Notes under the pieces: generated by a model | What the model saw: the letters and a program-made list of their open reading frames with translations, nothing else | What the model was told of the DNA's origin: nothing | Database searches by the model: none | Part shown: positions 1-9,657 of the stretch, piece by piece | Position numbering within the stretch: the stretch's first letter is position 1 | Layout of the letters: each line of letters opens with the position of its first letter | Assembly (NCBI RefSeq): GCF_001426195.1 | Contig: NZ_LMRS01000034.1 | Coordinates: 336,616 to 400,615, forward strand | From: Sphingomonas sp. Leaf339 | GTDB lineage: Bacteria > Pseudomonadota > Alphaproteobacteria > Sphingomonadales > Sphingomonadaceae | Direction of reading: 5' to 3' | Length of the DNA stretch: 64,000 bases | Made by a program: the position numbers and the translations under genes

Positions 1-2
1 GC

Positions 3-1787
3 TTTACGGCAGTGGCGGCCGCGACCGCCGTTCGCGGCGTCGTACCTTTAAGCAGCGCCACGGTGCTGCTCGATCGTCTCGCCTGGCGACTGCTCGAGTT
101 CGTTCCAGAGCGCGCTACGATGCTCGGTGTCGACGCAGGCAAACACGCAGCCTTACGCCAAAGACTGGAGAACCGTTCGCCCGCTGGGCTAGCGGCGCGA
201 CGCGATTTTCTGAAGGGTGCGCTGGCCGAACTGAAGCGGATGCCCCGCAGCGACCTGGATCCTACTTCTCTCACCAGTCTGGCGGTGACACAAAGCGCTT
301 TCCAGACAGCGCTAGACGGTATGATGCTACCCTACGGCGTTGCGACAATCGGTGAATGGCGCAATACGCCCTACGCGGTTGCACAGAACGTCGGCGCCTG
401 GCTCGATGTGCCGCAGTTGCTCGATGGCGACCAGCCGTTGCGCGACGCCGCGGATGCAGAGGCGTATCTGGCGCGTCTTGCCGCGATGCCTAACCAACTG
501 GATGGAGAAACGGTGCGCATACGGGCTGCGCGCGGCCGCGGGCTCGTTCCGCCTTCCTTCCTCCTTGACAAGACAATCGCCGGGATGAAGCGAACGATTG
601 CCGAGGCGGCAAACGCCAACGGCCCGCTGATTGGACCTCTCACGCGCAAGTCGGCGGCAATCTCCGGCGATTGGACGGCGCGAGCAGTTGGCATCGTTCG
701 CTCCGTTATTGTCCCGGCATTGATGCGGCAACTCGATGAGTTACGCGCCGAGCGGGCCGTGGCTACAGACGCGGCCGGTTTGGGTGCGCGTCCGCATGGC
801 CCCGAATGGTATGCGTGGGGCCTGCGCGCTGGCACCACTACGCAGCGGAGCGCAGCCGATCTCCACGCCGCCGGTCGTGCGCGGCTCGCCGACCTTCAAG
901 CCCAGATGGATGTGATCCTTCGAGCCGAGGGCCTGACGCAAGGCAGCGTTGCCGAGCGAACGATCGCGTACCAGCGCCGTTCCGGTCTGGGCTTCCCCGA
1001 TGGCGATGAGGGCCGGCGCCAGATCGTAGCCTACATGCAAGGTCGCATTGATGCGATCCGTCCTCAGCTACCGCGTGCGTTCCGTCGCCTCGCCAAGGGT
1101 AATCTTGAGATCCGGCGCATGCCGCTCGCCCAAGAACCGGGGGCGCCCGCCGCATATGGTGGTCCGGGTACGATCGACGGGCGTGTGCCGGGCAAGGTCT
1201 GGGTAAATCTGGGTGATCCCTCGATCCACAACCGCGTGACGATCCCCGACCTCGTCTACCACGAGGGCATTCCCGGGCACGTCTGGCAGGGCGAGTATGC
1301 GCAGCAGCTACCGCTGATCCGTTCTATCCTCGCCTTCAACGCTTATTCGGAAGGATGGGCACTCTACGCCGAGCAACTCGCCGACGAACTTGGCATGTAC
1401 GAGGGCGATCCATCAGGAAGACTGGGCTATCTGATGGGGCTAGCCTGGCGAGCAGTACGACTGATCGTCGACACCGGCATTCATGCGATGGGCTGGTCAC
1501 GCGACAAGGCATTGGCCGAATTCGTTGCCGCTACCGGATTGCCGCGCAGCAACGCGGAAAGCGAGGTTGACCGGTACTGCGCCTGGCCGGGACAAGCCTG
1601 CGGCTACGAAGTCGGTCGCGCCGAGATCGTCGCGCAACGCACCCGGGCGCAGAACGCTCTTGGTCCCCGCTACGATCTTCGCGACTTCGATCAGGCGGTT
1701 GTCGACGGCGGCAACGTTCCACTGGATGTCCTCGGCAGCAACGTATCGCGGTACATTAGTGCGAGCCGGCGTACGACGACCGATTGA
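3..1787 (+). CDS. DUF885 family protein (partial, runs off the left edge)
   Basis: The frame is open to the first base, so the true start and export signal are probably outside the window; a GTG at 12 is only the first start codon visible. About 594 codons are seen, near full family length. The central HEGIPGHVWQ motif (around residue 425) is the HExxPGHxxQ signature of DUF885, a family predicted to be zinc metallopeptidases, usually secreted. The following FNAYSEGWALYAEQLADELG block and the RYCAWPGQACGYEVG block near the C-terminus are also typical of the family. Substrate is unknown. It converges on the oxidoreductase gene at 1883, with a strong hairpin between. Its link to the neighbouring pectin locus is unproven. 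Confidence 0.88.
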   Translation, partial: FTAVAAATAVRGVVPLSSATVLLDRLAWRLLEFVPERATMLGVDAGKHAALRQRLENRSPAGLAARRDFLKGALAELKRMPRSDLDPTSLTSLAVTQSAFQTALDGMMLPYGVATIGEWRNTPYAVAQNVGAWLDVPQLLDGDQPLRDAADAEAYLARLAAMPNQLDGETVRIRAARGRGLVPPSFLLDKTIAGMKRTIAEAANANGPLIGPLTRKSAAISGDWTARAVGIVRSVIVPALMRQLDELRAERAVATDAAGLGARPHGPEWYAWGLRAGTTTQRSAADLHAAGRARLADLQAQMDVILRAEGLTQGSVAERTIAYQRRSGLGFPDGDEGRRQIVAYMQGRIDAIRPQLPRAFRRLAKGNLEIRRMPLAQEPGAPAAYGGPGTIDGRVPGKVWVNLGDPSIHNRVTIPDLVYHEGIPGHVWQGEYAQQLPLIRSILAFNAYSEGWALYAEQLADELGMYEGDPSGRLGYLMGLAWRAVRLIVDTGIHAMGWSRDKALAEFVAATGLPRSNAESEVDRYCAWPGQACGYEVGRAEIVAQRTRAQNALGPRYDLRDFDQAVVDGGNVPLDVLGSNVSRYISASRRTTTD

Positions 1788-1808
1788 GCAGGTGAGCGGC
1801 GGTTTTGC

Positions 1809-1839
1809 GGGAGCGGGGCAAATGCCTTGCCCCGCTCCC
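1809..1839. terminator. Strong GC-rich hairpin between convergent genes
   Basis: A 13-bp perfect stem (GGGAGCGGGGCAA, 1809-1821, with its complement at 1827-1839) closes a 5-nt loop. It lies between the convergent DUF885 and Gfo/Idh genes. There is no clear T-run on either side, so it may act as a bidirectional or Rho-assisted terminator or mRNA stabiliser rather than a textbook intrinsic terminator. Confidence 0.6.
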
Positions 1840-1882
1840 CTCCCCTTAACAAGCACCGCATTCCAGCTGAAAAGTCGCCGGA

Positions 1883-3325
1883 CTACGCCCTCGTACGGCG
1901 TGGCATTGGCACCGGCGCAATGTGGCTGGGCATTGGAGTAAAACTGGGCTGGGCAAGACCGGAAACAAGACTATCGATCCGCACCGCCTGCTTCGTTTCG
2001 AAACAACGATTGGCAGCGATGCCGACAAGGCAAGAGGCAGCACCAGCGCGCTCGTCCGCTGTTCGTAGCAGCGGATCAATGGTGTGGGCCGGATCGAAGA
2101 TATCGGCCAGCATCACGGCATCGCCGCCGCCATGGCCACCGGCCCCGGCTGCGGGTTCGATGATCTGCGCCTTGCCCCGCATCGGAATGATGCGTGTCGT
2201 CACGATATCCTTCGGCCCGTCGTCGGCCGCACCCGCCGTGCCACCGCTTTCCACGACGCTGTGCTCCAACCGTCCCTTGGTGCCGTTGAACGCGACATGA
2301 TATCCCTCCCACGCGTTGAACGCGTTTAGGCTGTAGCTGAGCGTCGTCCCGCCGGCATAGCCGACGATGACGTTCATCGTATCCTCGATGCTGATGTCGT
2401 CACGAAAGACGCAGCGATCGCGGAAATAGCCGTCGAGCGCCTCGTTATCGGCGAATAGCGCCTTCAGACCGGGATCGGCGGCGATGTCGAGGTAGAAGCT
2501 GCATTTGGCCTTTTCCGGGCAAGTGCGGCAGCGCTCGTGCGGTCCGCTCAACCCCAGGCGCCGTGCCATTGCGGGGGTATAAAATTCGCGCTTGCCGGTG
2601 GCATTGACGCTGACCGGCACGTCGGACAGCCACCAGTTGACCAGATCGAAATGATGCGTCGCCTTGTGCACCATCAAACCGCCCGAGATTGGTTTCTGCG
2701 AATGCCAGCGGCGGAAATAATCGGCGCCGTGAACCGTGCTGAGCAACCAGTGGAAATCCACCGACAGCACGTCGCCGATCGTGCCTGCCATCAGCAGTTC
2801 CTTCACCTGGCTGCGATAGGGCGCATAGCGGTAATTGAAGTTGACGCGCACATGCCGCTTGTTGCGCTGCGTGGCATCGATGATCGCCTGAACCTTCGCC
2901 GCATCGGTCGTCATTGGCTTTTCGGTGATGACATCCAGCTCGGCGTCGAGCCCGCGGATGATATAGTCGACATGCGTAACGTCTGGCGTAGTGACGATCA
3001 GGCCATCGGGTTTCAATTCATCGAGCATCCGCTGGAAGTCGGCGGCGGCATAGGCCTTTGGCGGTGCCGCGCCGGCCTGTGCGGCGCGGCGGCCGACCAG
3101 CGCGAGCCGCCCCGCATTTGTGTCGCAAGTGCCAACCAGTTCGGCATGAGCCTTGTGCGGTCCCCAGATTGCATCCTGGTACATCCGCGCCCGGCTGCCG
3201 CAGCCAACCTGCACATAACGCCGCCTTCCCGATGCGGCCGCCGCATTACTCGCGACCGAGGCCGCGCTTGCGGCAATGCCCGCCAATACCGCGCGGCGGT
3301 GAACGCCGGTGCCATCCGTTTCCAT
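1883..3325 (-). CDS. Secreted Gfo/Idh/MocA family oxidoreductase
   Basis: Protein of 480 aa with a Tat-like leader (HRRAVLAGIAASAASVASNAAAA), a Rossmann start reading YVQVGCGSRARM, and the family EKP motif (VITEKPMTTD, near residue 130). HHFDLVNWWL matches the C-terminal alpha/beta domain pattern. Family members are NAD(P)-dependent sugar dehydrogenases, or in the GH109 branch NAD-dependent glycosidases. The Tat leader suggests the cofactor is bound before export to the periplasm. The start is supported by GGGAGGA at good spacing upstream of ATG 3325. It lies 95 bp downstream of the GH28 gene on the same strand, so probably one operon. Sugar substrate is not determinable; a role on a pectin-derived sugar is inferred from context. 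Confidence 0.85.
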   Translation of the reverse strand: METDGTGVHRRAVLAGIAASAASVASNAAAASGRRRYVQVGCGSRARMYQDAIWGPHKAHAELVGTCDTNAGRLALVGRRAAQAGAAPPKAYAAADFQRMLDELKPDGLIVTTPDVTHVDYIIRGLDAELDVITEKPMTTDAAKVQAIIDATQRNKRHVRVNFNYRYAPYRSQVKELLMAGTIGDVLSVDFHWLLSTVHGADYFRRWHSQKPISGGLMVHKATHHFDLVNWWLSDVPVSVNATGKREFYTPAMARRLGLSGPHERCRTCPEKAKCSFYLDIAADPGLKALFADNEALDGYFRDRCVFRDDISIEDTMNVIVGYAGGTTLSYSLNAFNAWEGYHVAFNGTKGRLEHSVVESGGTAGAADDGPKDIVTTRIIPMRGKAQIIEPAAGAGGHGGGDAVMLADIFDPAHTIDPLLRTADERAGAASCLVGIAANRCFETKQAVRIDSLVSGLAQPSFTPMPSHIAPVPMPRRTRA

Positions 3326-3420
3326 GTCGCATCCTCCCGAGGATTCGTTCTTGTTTTAGGAAGGCTAAACGCGCCATTGTTATATGACAAGCACGGTAGC
3401 GAAGAAGTGATATCGAGATC

Positions 3421-4812
3421 CTAGAGGTGGTCGACAGTCCTGCCGTTCACTCTCACATTCTCCAGCGTCAGCTTGTTAATGCGGGTCACAATACTTGGTT
3501 CATGCACCCCGTCGAACCGGCAATCGCGCAGCGTCAATCGGCCGACCGGGGCCTGTGGCAATCCCTGGCAATCAAGCACCCGGATCGCGTTGGCGACGCG
3601 TAACCGCTCTACGACGACATCGTCCAGTTCAGGTATGAACGCACCCTTGGCGCCTTCCTCATAGTTGAAGTCGCAGGTGAGTGCTGCGCGGCCAACCTGA
3701 CCAACGGTGATGTCGCGGGCGCGGATGTGGGCGGTGCGCCCGCCGCGTACTGCATTGCTCTTGAAACGCAGCGCGTACCACAAATCGGGGCTGCTCATCG
3801 CGCAGTGTTCGGCGAAGACGTGTTCGACGCCACCCGATGCCTCGCTGCCGATGACGACGCCACCATGCCCCGCCTTCATCGTGCAATGGCGAATGACGAT
3901 ATCGCGCGCCGGCACATTCAGGCGGCGGCCATCGGCGTTGCGGCCGGACTTGATCGCGATGCAATCGTCGCCGGTATCGAATGTGCAATGTTCGATGACC
4001 ATCCCATCGACCGATTCCGGATCGCAGCCGTCATTATTGGGCCCAAGACCGGTGACGGTGACGCCGCGCATCGTGACATTGAGCGCGAGTACCGGATGGA
4101 CATTCCAACAGGGCGAATCCCGCAGATGTACGCCTTCGATCAGCACATTCTCGCAACGTTGGAATTGCATCAGGTTCGGTCGGATATAGCCACCCTCGCC
4201 GAAGCGCCGCGCGGCGACCGGCGTGCCCGCTTCAGCCATGGCGAACAAGCGGGACCGGGCGGCGCGCTGGCTGGGCATCCCTTCGCGCCAGCCATGATGG
4301 CTGCCGCCGCTCCACGACCACCAGGCTGCGCCCTGCCCGTCGATCGTGCCCCGCCCCGTCACCGCAACGTTGCGCGCATCGCTGGCATAGATCAGCGGCG
4401 AATAATTCATCAACTCGACGCCTTCGAACCGGGTCGGCACGATCGGATAATGGCCCGAATCAGTACTGAACAGGATCGTCGCGTCGTCCGCGAGGTGGAG
4501 CTCGACATTCGACAGCAAGCGGATGGCGCCGGTCAACCAGCGGCCCGCCGGGACCAGCAGGCGCCCGCCGCCCGCCGCGGCGCATGCGGCGATGGCGTCG
4601 GCAAAGGCCTGCGTACACAGCGTCTGGCCGTTGCCGGTGGCACCGAAACGACGAAGATCGAACTGGCGACGAGGAAAGCGTGGTGGTCGGACGCGAGCAA
4701 GGATCGCGGTCGCCCGGCCCCAGCCATCGGTCGCGGGTGCCCGACCATGCGCCCCCGTCGCGATGGCCGCACCGGCTGCCAGCAATGTGCGCCGGCTCAG
4801 ACTATCATGCAT
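3421..4812 (-). CDS. GH28 polygalacturonase-type glycoside hydrolase
   Basis: Protein of 463 aa starting at ATG 4812, preceded by GGGAGAG; the frame stays open upstream but lacks that signal. The N-terminus LSRRTLLAAGAAIATG is Tat-like, indicating periplasmic export. A right-handed beta-helix follows with all four GH28 signatures: NNDGCDP (about 259), TGDDCIAIKSG (DD about 282), GHGGVVIGSE (about 315) and LRFKSN (R-x-K about 350). These resemble exo-acting bacterial polygalacturonases that cut alpha-1,4-galacturonide bonds. It is divergent from a GH105 gene across a 122-bp promoter region and upstream of the Gfo/Idh gene. Confidence 0.92.
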   Translation of the reverse strand: MHDSLSRRTLLAAGAAIATGAHGRAPATDGWGRATAILARVRPPRFPRRQFDLRRFGATGNGQTLCTQAFADAIAACAAAGGGRLLVPAGRWLTGAIRLLSNVELHLADDATILFSTDSGHYPIVPTRFEGVELMNYSPLIYASDARNVAVTGRGTIDGQGAAWWSWSGGSHHGWREGMPSQRAARSRLFAMAEAGTPVAARRFGEGGYIRPNLMQFQRCENVLIEGVHLRDSPCWNVHPVLALNVTMRGVTVTGLGPNNDGCDPESVDGMVIEHCTFDTGDDCIAIKSGRNADGRRLNVPARDIVIRHCTMKAGHGGVVIGSEASGGVEHVFAEHCAMSSPDLWYALRFKSNAVRGGRTAHIRARDITVGQVGRAALTCDFNYEEGAKGAFIPELDDVVVERLRVANAIRVLDCQGLPQAPVGRLTLRDCRFDGVHEPSIVTRINKLTLENVRVNGRTVDHL

Positions 4813-4934
4813 GGCTTCTCTCCCGTGGTTGCAACGTGACGATCCGTCGATAGGTCGATCCGTACCCCTTGTGTTGTACGATAAATCAATCCACCCTTCG
4901 TGCAACGGACAATGGACCGGCAGGGAGGATCGCG
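4813..4934. promoter_or_regulatory. Divergent promoter region, GH28 / GH105
   Basis: These 122 bp separate the start codons of two divergent pectin-degradation genes, so both promoters must lie here. A GGGAGGA ribosome site (4923-4929) serves the + strand gene. An AT-rich element TTGTACGATAAAT (around 4872) resembles TTGTGATACAAAT upstream of the TBDR gene (around 6430). No exact operator could be assigned. Confidence 0.5.
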
Positions 4935-6350
4935 ATGAACAGCGCTACGTTTCTACATTCGGGGCTGACAATCGTCGCCGTCGCCCTGCTGGCACAGGTC
5001 GCGCCCGCCGGTGCCCAGATAAAACCGGTGGCCGGACAGGCGGACAAAACCGCCGTCACCGACGTCGGCGACGCGGTGACCCGCCTGACACCGGCCTATC
5101 CAATGCCTTATCTTAACCCGTCCGACACGGCGGTGAAGACGGTGATGGACCGCGTGCTAGGCTATATCGAACGGGAAGCCCCGATCGGGATGACCGACGA
5201 TCAGGGGCGCACCGTCGCGATCAACCGGCTCGACGGCAAGAGCCGGTTCAAACCCGGCTTCCGGTTGACGAGCTATGAGTGGGGGGTGACTTATTCCGGG
5301 GCGATGCTGGCCGGGCAAGTGACAGGCGACCCACGCTATACCCGCTATGCCGCGGACCGGATCAACTTCGTCGCCGATGTTGCCGCGCGCTATCGCGCTG
5401 GCCGCGTCGATCCGCAAACCACGCCGGTGCGCAACATGCTTGCACCCGACCGGCTGGACGATTCGGGTGCGATGTCGGCCGCGTTCATCAAGGCGCAGCG
5501 GGCGGGTATCGCCAATGCGAACGTTCGCCCGCAGATCAACGTGTATCTCGACTGGATCACCAACAAGCAGTTCCGGATGCCCGATGGTACGCTCGCGCGG
5601 CAGCGGCCCCTGCCCGTCACGCTATGGCTGGATGATCTATATATGAGCGTCCCCGGCCTGTCGCAGATGGGCGTACTGACCGGCGAGCGGCGTTATTTCG
5701 ACGACGCAGTCCGCCAGATTTTACAATTCTCTCAGCGCATGTTCGTCACCGACAAGGGGCTGTACATGCATAGCTGGGCCGAGGGCATGGACCCCCATCC
5801 CGCATTTCATTGGGGACGGGCGAATGGCTGGGCGGTCGTGGCAATGGTGGAGTTGCTTGACGTTCTGCCCGCCGATCACCCCGGTCGTGTGGCCGTGCTG
5901 GCGCAATTACGTGCACACGTCGCCGGATTGGCGCGAGTGCAATCGGCCACTGGGCTGTGGCATCAGTTGCTCGACCGGCCGGACAGCTATCTCGAGACGT
6001 CGGCCAGCGCGATGTACACCTATGCAATGGCACGGGCGATCAACCGCGGTTGGATCGATCGCCGCGCCTATGCCCCGGTCGCGATGCTCGGATGGAATGG
6101 CGTTTCGACGAAAGTTTCCGCGGCTGGCGAAGTCGAAGATGTCTGCGTCGGCACGGGCGTAGGGTTCGATCCCGCCTTCTACTATTTCCGCCCACGGCAC
6201 GTGCGGGCGGCGCACGGATACGGACCGGTGCTGATGGCGGGCGCCGAGATCATCACCATGCTTCGCAGCGGTGGTCCGATCGCGGCGGGTAATGGGCAGG
6301 GTCTGGTCTTTCCATCCGCGACCCCTGACCAGGTTGGTGCGCCTCGCTGA
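4935..6350 (+). CDS. GH88/GH105 family unsaturated galacturonyl hydrolase
   Basis: Protein of 471 aa. ATG 4935 was chosen because GGGAGGA precedes it and a Sec leader follows (VAVALLAQVAPAGAQ). The body is an (alpha/alpha)6 barrel with the family motifs LWLDDLYMSVPGL (about residue 230; the Asp pair carries the predicted catalytic acid) and HWGRANGWAVVAM (about 292). Known members hydrate the unsaturated uronyl residue left by pectate or rhamnogalacturonan lyases and release the sugar. Periplasmic action on imported oligosaccharides is inferred from the leader. It lies upstream of a TBDR gene on the same strand (213-bp gap), suggesting uptake and hydrolysis are linked. Confidence 0.9.
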   Translation: MNSATFLHSGLTIVAVALLAQVAPAGAQIKPVAGQADKTAVTDVGDAVTRLTPAYPMPYLNPSDTAVKTVMDRVLGYIEREAPIGMTDDQGRTVAINRLDGKSRFKPGFRLTSYEWGVTYSGAMLAGQVTGDPRYTRYAADRINFVADVAARYRAGRVDPQTTPVRNMLAPDRLDDSGAMSAAFIKAQRAGIANANVRPQINVYLDWITNKQFRMPDGTLARQRPLPVTLWLDDLYMSVPGLSQMGVLTGERRYFDDAVRQILQFSQRMFVTDKGLYMHSWAEGMDPHPAFHWGRANGWAVVAMVELLDVLPADHPGRVAVLAQLRAHVAGLARVQSATGLWHQLLDRPDSYLETSASAMYTYAMARAINRGWIDRRAYAPVAMLGWNGVSTKVSAAGEVEDVCVGTGVGFDPAFYYFRPRHVRAAHGYGPVLMAGAEIITMLRSGGPIAAGNGQGLVFPSATPDQVGAPR

Positions 6351-6407
6351 CATCCGCAGCACCGCGTGTACCGTCAAGCGGCGATCTCAACATCCTGTTC
6401 TGACACG

Positions 6408-6427
6408 ACTACGTGCAATAACGTAGT
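6408..6427. promoter_or_regulatory. Inverted repeat upstream of TBDR gene
   Basis: ACTACGT (6408-6414) and its complement ACGTAGT (6421-6427) are separated by GCAATA. The site is about 140 bp upstream of the TBDR start at 6564. The 7-6-7 symmetry is typical of a dimeric regulator site; no regulator is identified. Confidence 0.4.
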
Positions 6428-6563
6428 AGTTGTGATACAAATCCTTTACAAACGGGCACTGCTTGGCGATACCGTCGGCATAACAAGAAAATGATCAGGG
6501 TTGGGAGGGATGGACCGAAGCGTACAGCGCCGGTCGATCGTCTCCTTATGGAGAGGGATGAGG

Positions 6564-9500
6564 ATGAACAGGCAGTTCCACGGTAACGGCAAGTCGTTGT
6601 TCGGGGCGGTTTCGCTACTAGCGCTTGGCTTCGGCATCGCGCCGACCGTGGCGGTGGCTCAAACGGCGGTGCCGTCGGCCACCACCGTCGAGCCGCAGAC
6701 CAGCGGCCCGGTCACCCCGTCTAGCGACACCGCAACCGGCACGGCCACCCCGGTTGCCCCGGGCGAGGAAGCGGATATCGTCGTCACTGGCTTTCGCGCA
6801 TCGCTCAACAGCGCGATCAACCTTAAGCGCAACGAAACCGCCGCAGTCGACAGTATCGTCGCGGAAGATATCGGCAAGTTTCCCGACAGCAATCTCGCTG
6901 AATCGATGCAGCGCATACCGGGCGTCGCACTGTCGCGCGGCGACGGCGGCGAAGGCAAGAACATCTCGGTGCGCGGCCTGGGTGCCGGCTTCACCCGCGT
7001 TCGGATCAACGGCATGGAGGGCACGTCGCAAACTGGCGCGTCCGACATCTATGGCGCGGGGAATTCGGGTCGCAGCTTCGATTTCAACGCATTCCCCACC
7101 GAAATCTTCGCGGCCCTGGCGGTGCGTAAGACGCCATCGGCGGATATCGAGGAAGGATCGTTGGGTGCGACCGTCGATCTGAAGGCACCACACCCGCTCG
7201 ACTTCAAGACCGACTTCGTGATCACTGCCACCGCGCGCGGCATCTATAACGAGGTCGCCAAGAAGGTCGACCCGCGCGCTTCGATCCTGGTGGCCAAGCA
7301 GTTCGCCAACGGCACACTCGGCGTCCTCGGCTCGTTCGCCTATGGTAAGCGCAATCTGCGCGAGGTCGGTTATTCGGCGGTCAACATCCTGCCGGCGTAC
7401 ATCGATGGCGGCTTCTGTTCGCCGGTCGGCTATGCACCGCAGAACCCGGCGACCAATGCCACCCGTGGCACCAACGCCGCCAATTGCAGCACCAACAATC
7501 CCCGCACCAGCACGACTGCGGCGTATAACACTATCCAGAACCTGCGCGGCATCACCAACCAGCCCGGCGGCGGCGCGTTTTTCCCGCGCATCCCGCGTTA
7601 CGTCAATTCGGAGCAGGACGCCGAGCGGCTGGGCGGCACGCTGACGTTGCAGTGGAAGCCCGACGATAACACCGATATCTCGATCGATGGCTTGTATTCG
7701 CGGTTCGATGTCGAGCGGCGCGACAATTACATCGGCGCGATCTCGTTCGGCCGTACCGCCACCAACGGCGGCAAGCCGATGACATCGGTGCGAGACATCC
7801 AGTTCGACCAGAACGGCTCGCTGCAATATGGCGTGTTCGACGGCGTCGATGTTCGGTCAGAGGGACTGGTCGACCGGTTCGTGTCGACCTTCAAACAGGT
7901 AAATCTGAACGTCGAACACCGCTTTTCCGACAGTTTCAAATTCACCGGGCTCGCCGGTATCTCCAACTCGCGGTTCTATAGTCCGCTGCGATTGCAGACG
8001 TTCATGGACGTCATCAATGCTAATGGCTTCACGATCGACTTCCGGGACGGCGGCAACATTCCCAAGATCGGCTTCGGCGTCGATGTGGCGAACCCAGCCA
8101 ACTTCAGTTATGCGCCGAGCCCGGACGGCAACTTCACGGTGTTGGGCGGATTCAGCACAGCCGGTCGGCCGCTGACTCAGAATACCCGCAACAAGACATT
8201 CGAGGGCAATCTCGAATGGAACGTCACCGATAATTTTGCCTTTAAGGCCGGTGGCCAGTTCCGTGAGAGCAATCTCCAGATCACAGGTAACAATTTGATT
8301 CCCAGCCAGGTCGCGGTGCGCGCCCTGCCGGCCGGTACGACACTGGCCAGCATCACGCGGCAGATCACAAATTTCGGCAAACTGCTGGGTGACGGGTCGC
8401 CAGCCGAATTCTCGGCGATCGATCCGGACAAGTGGAAACAGGCCGTCGGGTTCGACAGCTTCCAGTATTGCGGCGTCGAATGCGGTGCCCAGCGCTCGGG
8501 TGTGCGCGAGCGGATCAAGAGCGGTTACCTGATGGCGACGTTCAACACCGAGGACATATTGCCGATCCCGATCCGCGGCGACATGGGTGTCCGCTACGTC
8601 CACACCGATCAGGACTCGTTTGGCTTTATTCCGGTGGTGGCGCCGGCGGGATCTACCTACCCAACGGTCGGTCGGCGCGGCGATGTCAGCCGGTCATATG
8701 AAGACTGGTTGCCGTCGATCAACATAGTTGGCGAACTGAGGTCCGACCTGCTACTGCGTCTGTCCGCGGCCAGCGTGCTGTCGCGACCGGAACTGGGCCA
8801 GTTAACCCCTACCTCCGGCGTGACGGTCGCGACGCGAACCGGCTCGGTCAACAACCCGTTCCTCGACCCGATCCGGGCCAACACGCTGGATGCCGCGCTG
8901 GAATGGTATTTCGCTCCCGGATCGCTATTGTCGGTCGCATATTTTCACAAGAATATCGGATCGTATATCCAGTCGATCTCAAGCCAGGTGCCTTACAGCT
9001 CACTGGGCCTGCCAGACGAGTTGCTGGCGGGGACGCCATCGACCCCGGCTGATCTGTTCACCGTCAACCGGTCGGCGAATACGCCGGGCGGTTCACTTAA
9101 CGGTGTCGAGGTCAATGCCCAGCTCCAACTGCGCTTCCTGCCCGGTTTCCTGTCGAACCTCGGCGTGTTGGGCAGCTACACCTACGTCAAATCCAAGATC
9201 AACTATATCTTGGCCAGCGCGAATGGCGTGCCGACGCAGACGACGACCGACGACTTAATCGATCTGTCCAAGAATTCGGCCAGCGGCACGCTGTATTACG
9301 AGGACAAGCGGTTCAGCATCCGCAGCACGGCGAGCTATCGGTCCAGCTTCAATCGCGGCATTCCGTCAGGTGCGAACGACAGCGACGTGCGCGCCAACGC
9401 ATCCACGCTGTTCGTCGATGCCTCCGCGTCGTACAACCTGACCGACAACTTCAAGCTGATCATCGAAGCGCAAAATCTGACGGACGAGCGCAACACGCTG

Positions 9501-9584
9501 TATATCGACAGCACGCGTAAGGACACGCTGTTCGAAACACGGTTAGGCCGGACGTTCAATGTGGGCGCAACGGTGAAGTTCTGA
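6564..9584 (+). CDS. TonB-dependent receptor (pectin locus, first)
   Basis: Outer-membrane receptor of about 1006 aa. ATG 6564 has GGAGAGG 7 nt upstream; ATG 6558 is an alternative. The Sec leader ends at VAVAQ. A Thr/Pro/Ala-rich stretch leads to a TonB-box-like DIVVTGF, then a plug domain (FPDSNLAESMQRIPGV, NISVRGLG) and a 22-strand barrel ending in NVGATVKF with terminal Phe. It belongs to the large Xanthomonas/Caulobacter-type TBDR class, members of which take up plant oligosaccharides. It is closely related to the receptor at 47635-50628. Position next to GH105 and GH28 suggests transport of pectin or rhamnogalacturonan fragments (inference). Confidence 0.93.
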   Translation: MNRQFHGNGKSLFGAVSLLALGFGIAPTVAVAQTAVPSATTVEPQTSGPVTPSSDTATGTATPVAPGEEADIVVTGFRASLNSAINLKRNETAAVDSIVAEDIGKFPDSNLAESMQRIPGVALSRGDGGEGKNISVRGLGAGFTRVRINGMEGTSQTGASDIYGAGNSGRSFDFNAFPTEIFAALAVRKTPSADIEEGSLGATVDLKAPHPLDFKTDFVITATARGIYNEVAKKVDPRASILVAKQFANGTLGVLGSFAYGKRNLREVGYSAVNILPAYIDGGFCSPVGYAPQNPATNATRGTNAANCSTNNPRTSTTAAYNTIQNLRGITNQPGGGAFFPRIPRYVNSEQDAERLGGTLTLQWKPDDNTDISIDGLYSRFDVERRDNYIGAISFGRTATNGGKPMTSVRDIQFDQNGSLQYGVFDGVDVRSEGLVDRFVSTFKQVNLNVEHRFSDSFKFTGLAGISNSRFYSPLRLQTFMDVINANGFTIDFRDGGNIPKIGFGVDVANPANFSYAPSPDGNFTVLGGFSTAGRPLTQNTRNKTFEGNLEWNVTDNFAFKAGGQFRESNLQITGNNLIPSQVAVRALPAGTTLASITRQITNFGKLLGDGSPAEFSAIDPDKWKQAVGFDSFQYCGVECGAQRSGVRERIKSGYLMATFNTEDILPIPIRGDMGVRYVHTDQDSFGFIPVVAPAGSTYPTVGRRGDVSRSYEDWLPSINIVGELRSDLLLRLSAASVLSRPELGQLTPTSGVTVATRTGSVNNPFLDPIRANTLDAALEWYFAPGSLLSVAYFHKNIGSYIQSISSQVPYSSLGLPDELLAGTPSTPADLFTVNRSANTPGGSLNGVEVNAQLQLRFLPGFLSNLGVLGSYTYVKSKINYILASANGVPTQTTTDDLIDLSKNSASGTLYYEDKRFSIRSTASYRSSFNRGIPSGANDSDVRANASTLFVDASASYNLTDNFKLIIEAQNLTDERNTLYIDSTRKDTLFETRLGRTFNVGATVKF

Positions 9585-9605
9585 AGGCTTTCGCCTGACG
9601 TCAAG

Positions 9606-9641
9606 AAAAGGGCGCCGGCAGCGATGCCGGCGCCCTTTTCT
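9606..9641. terminator. Bidirectional intrinsic terminator
   Basis: An 11-bp perfect stem (GGGCGCCGGCA, 9610-9620, with its complement at 9625-9635) closes a GCGA loop. It is flanked by AAAA (9606-9609) and TTTTCT (9636-9641). T-runs appear on both strands. It lies between the stop of the TBDR gene (9584) and the end of the convergent GH105-DUF4861 gene (9658), so it should terminate both. Confidence 0.9.
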
Positions 9642-9657
9642 CGTCAACCGCCGATTG

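Noticed and set aside
2537..4839. Long open frames on the + strand opposite the Gfo/Idh and GH28 genes
   Set aside because: They are antisense to clear family members, have no leader or motif, and arise from high-GC codon structure.
6618..7826. 402-codon frame opposite the first TBDR
   Set aside because: Compositionally odd, no recognisable domain, fully covered by an intact receptor gene.
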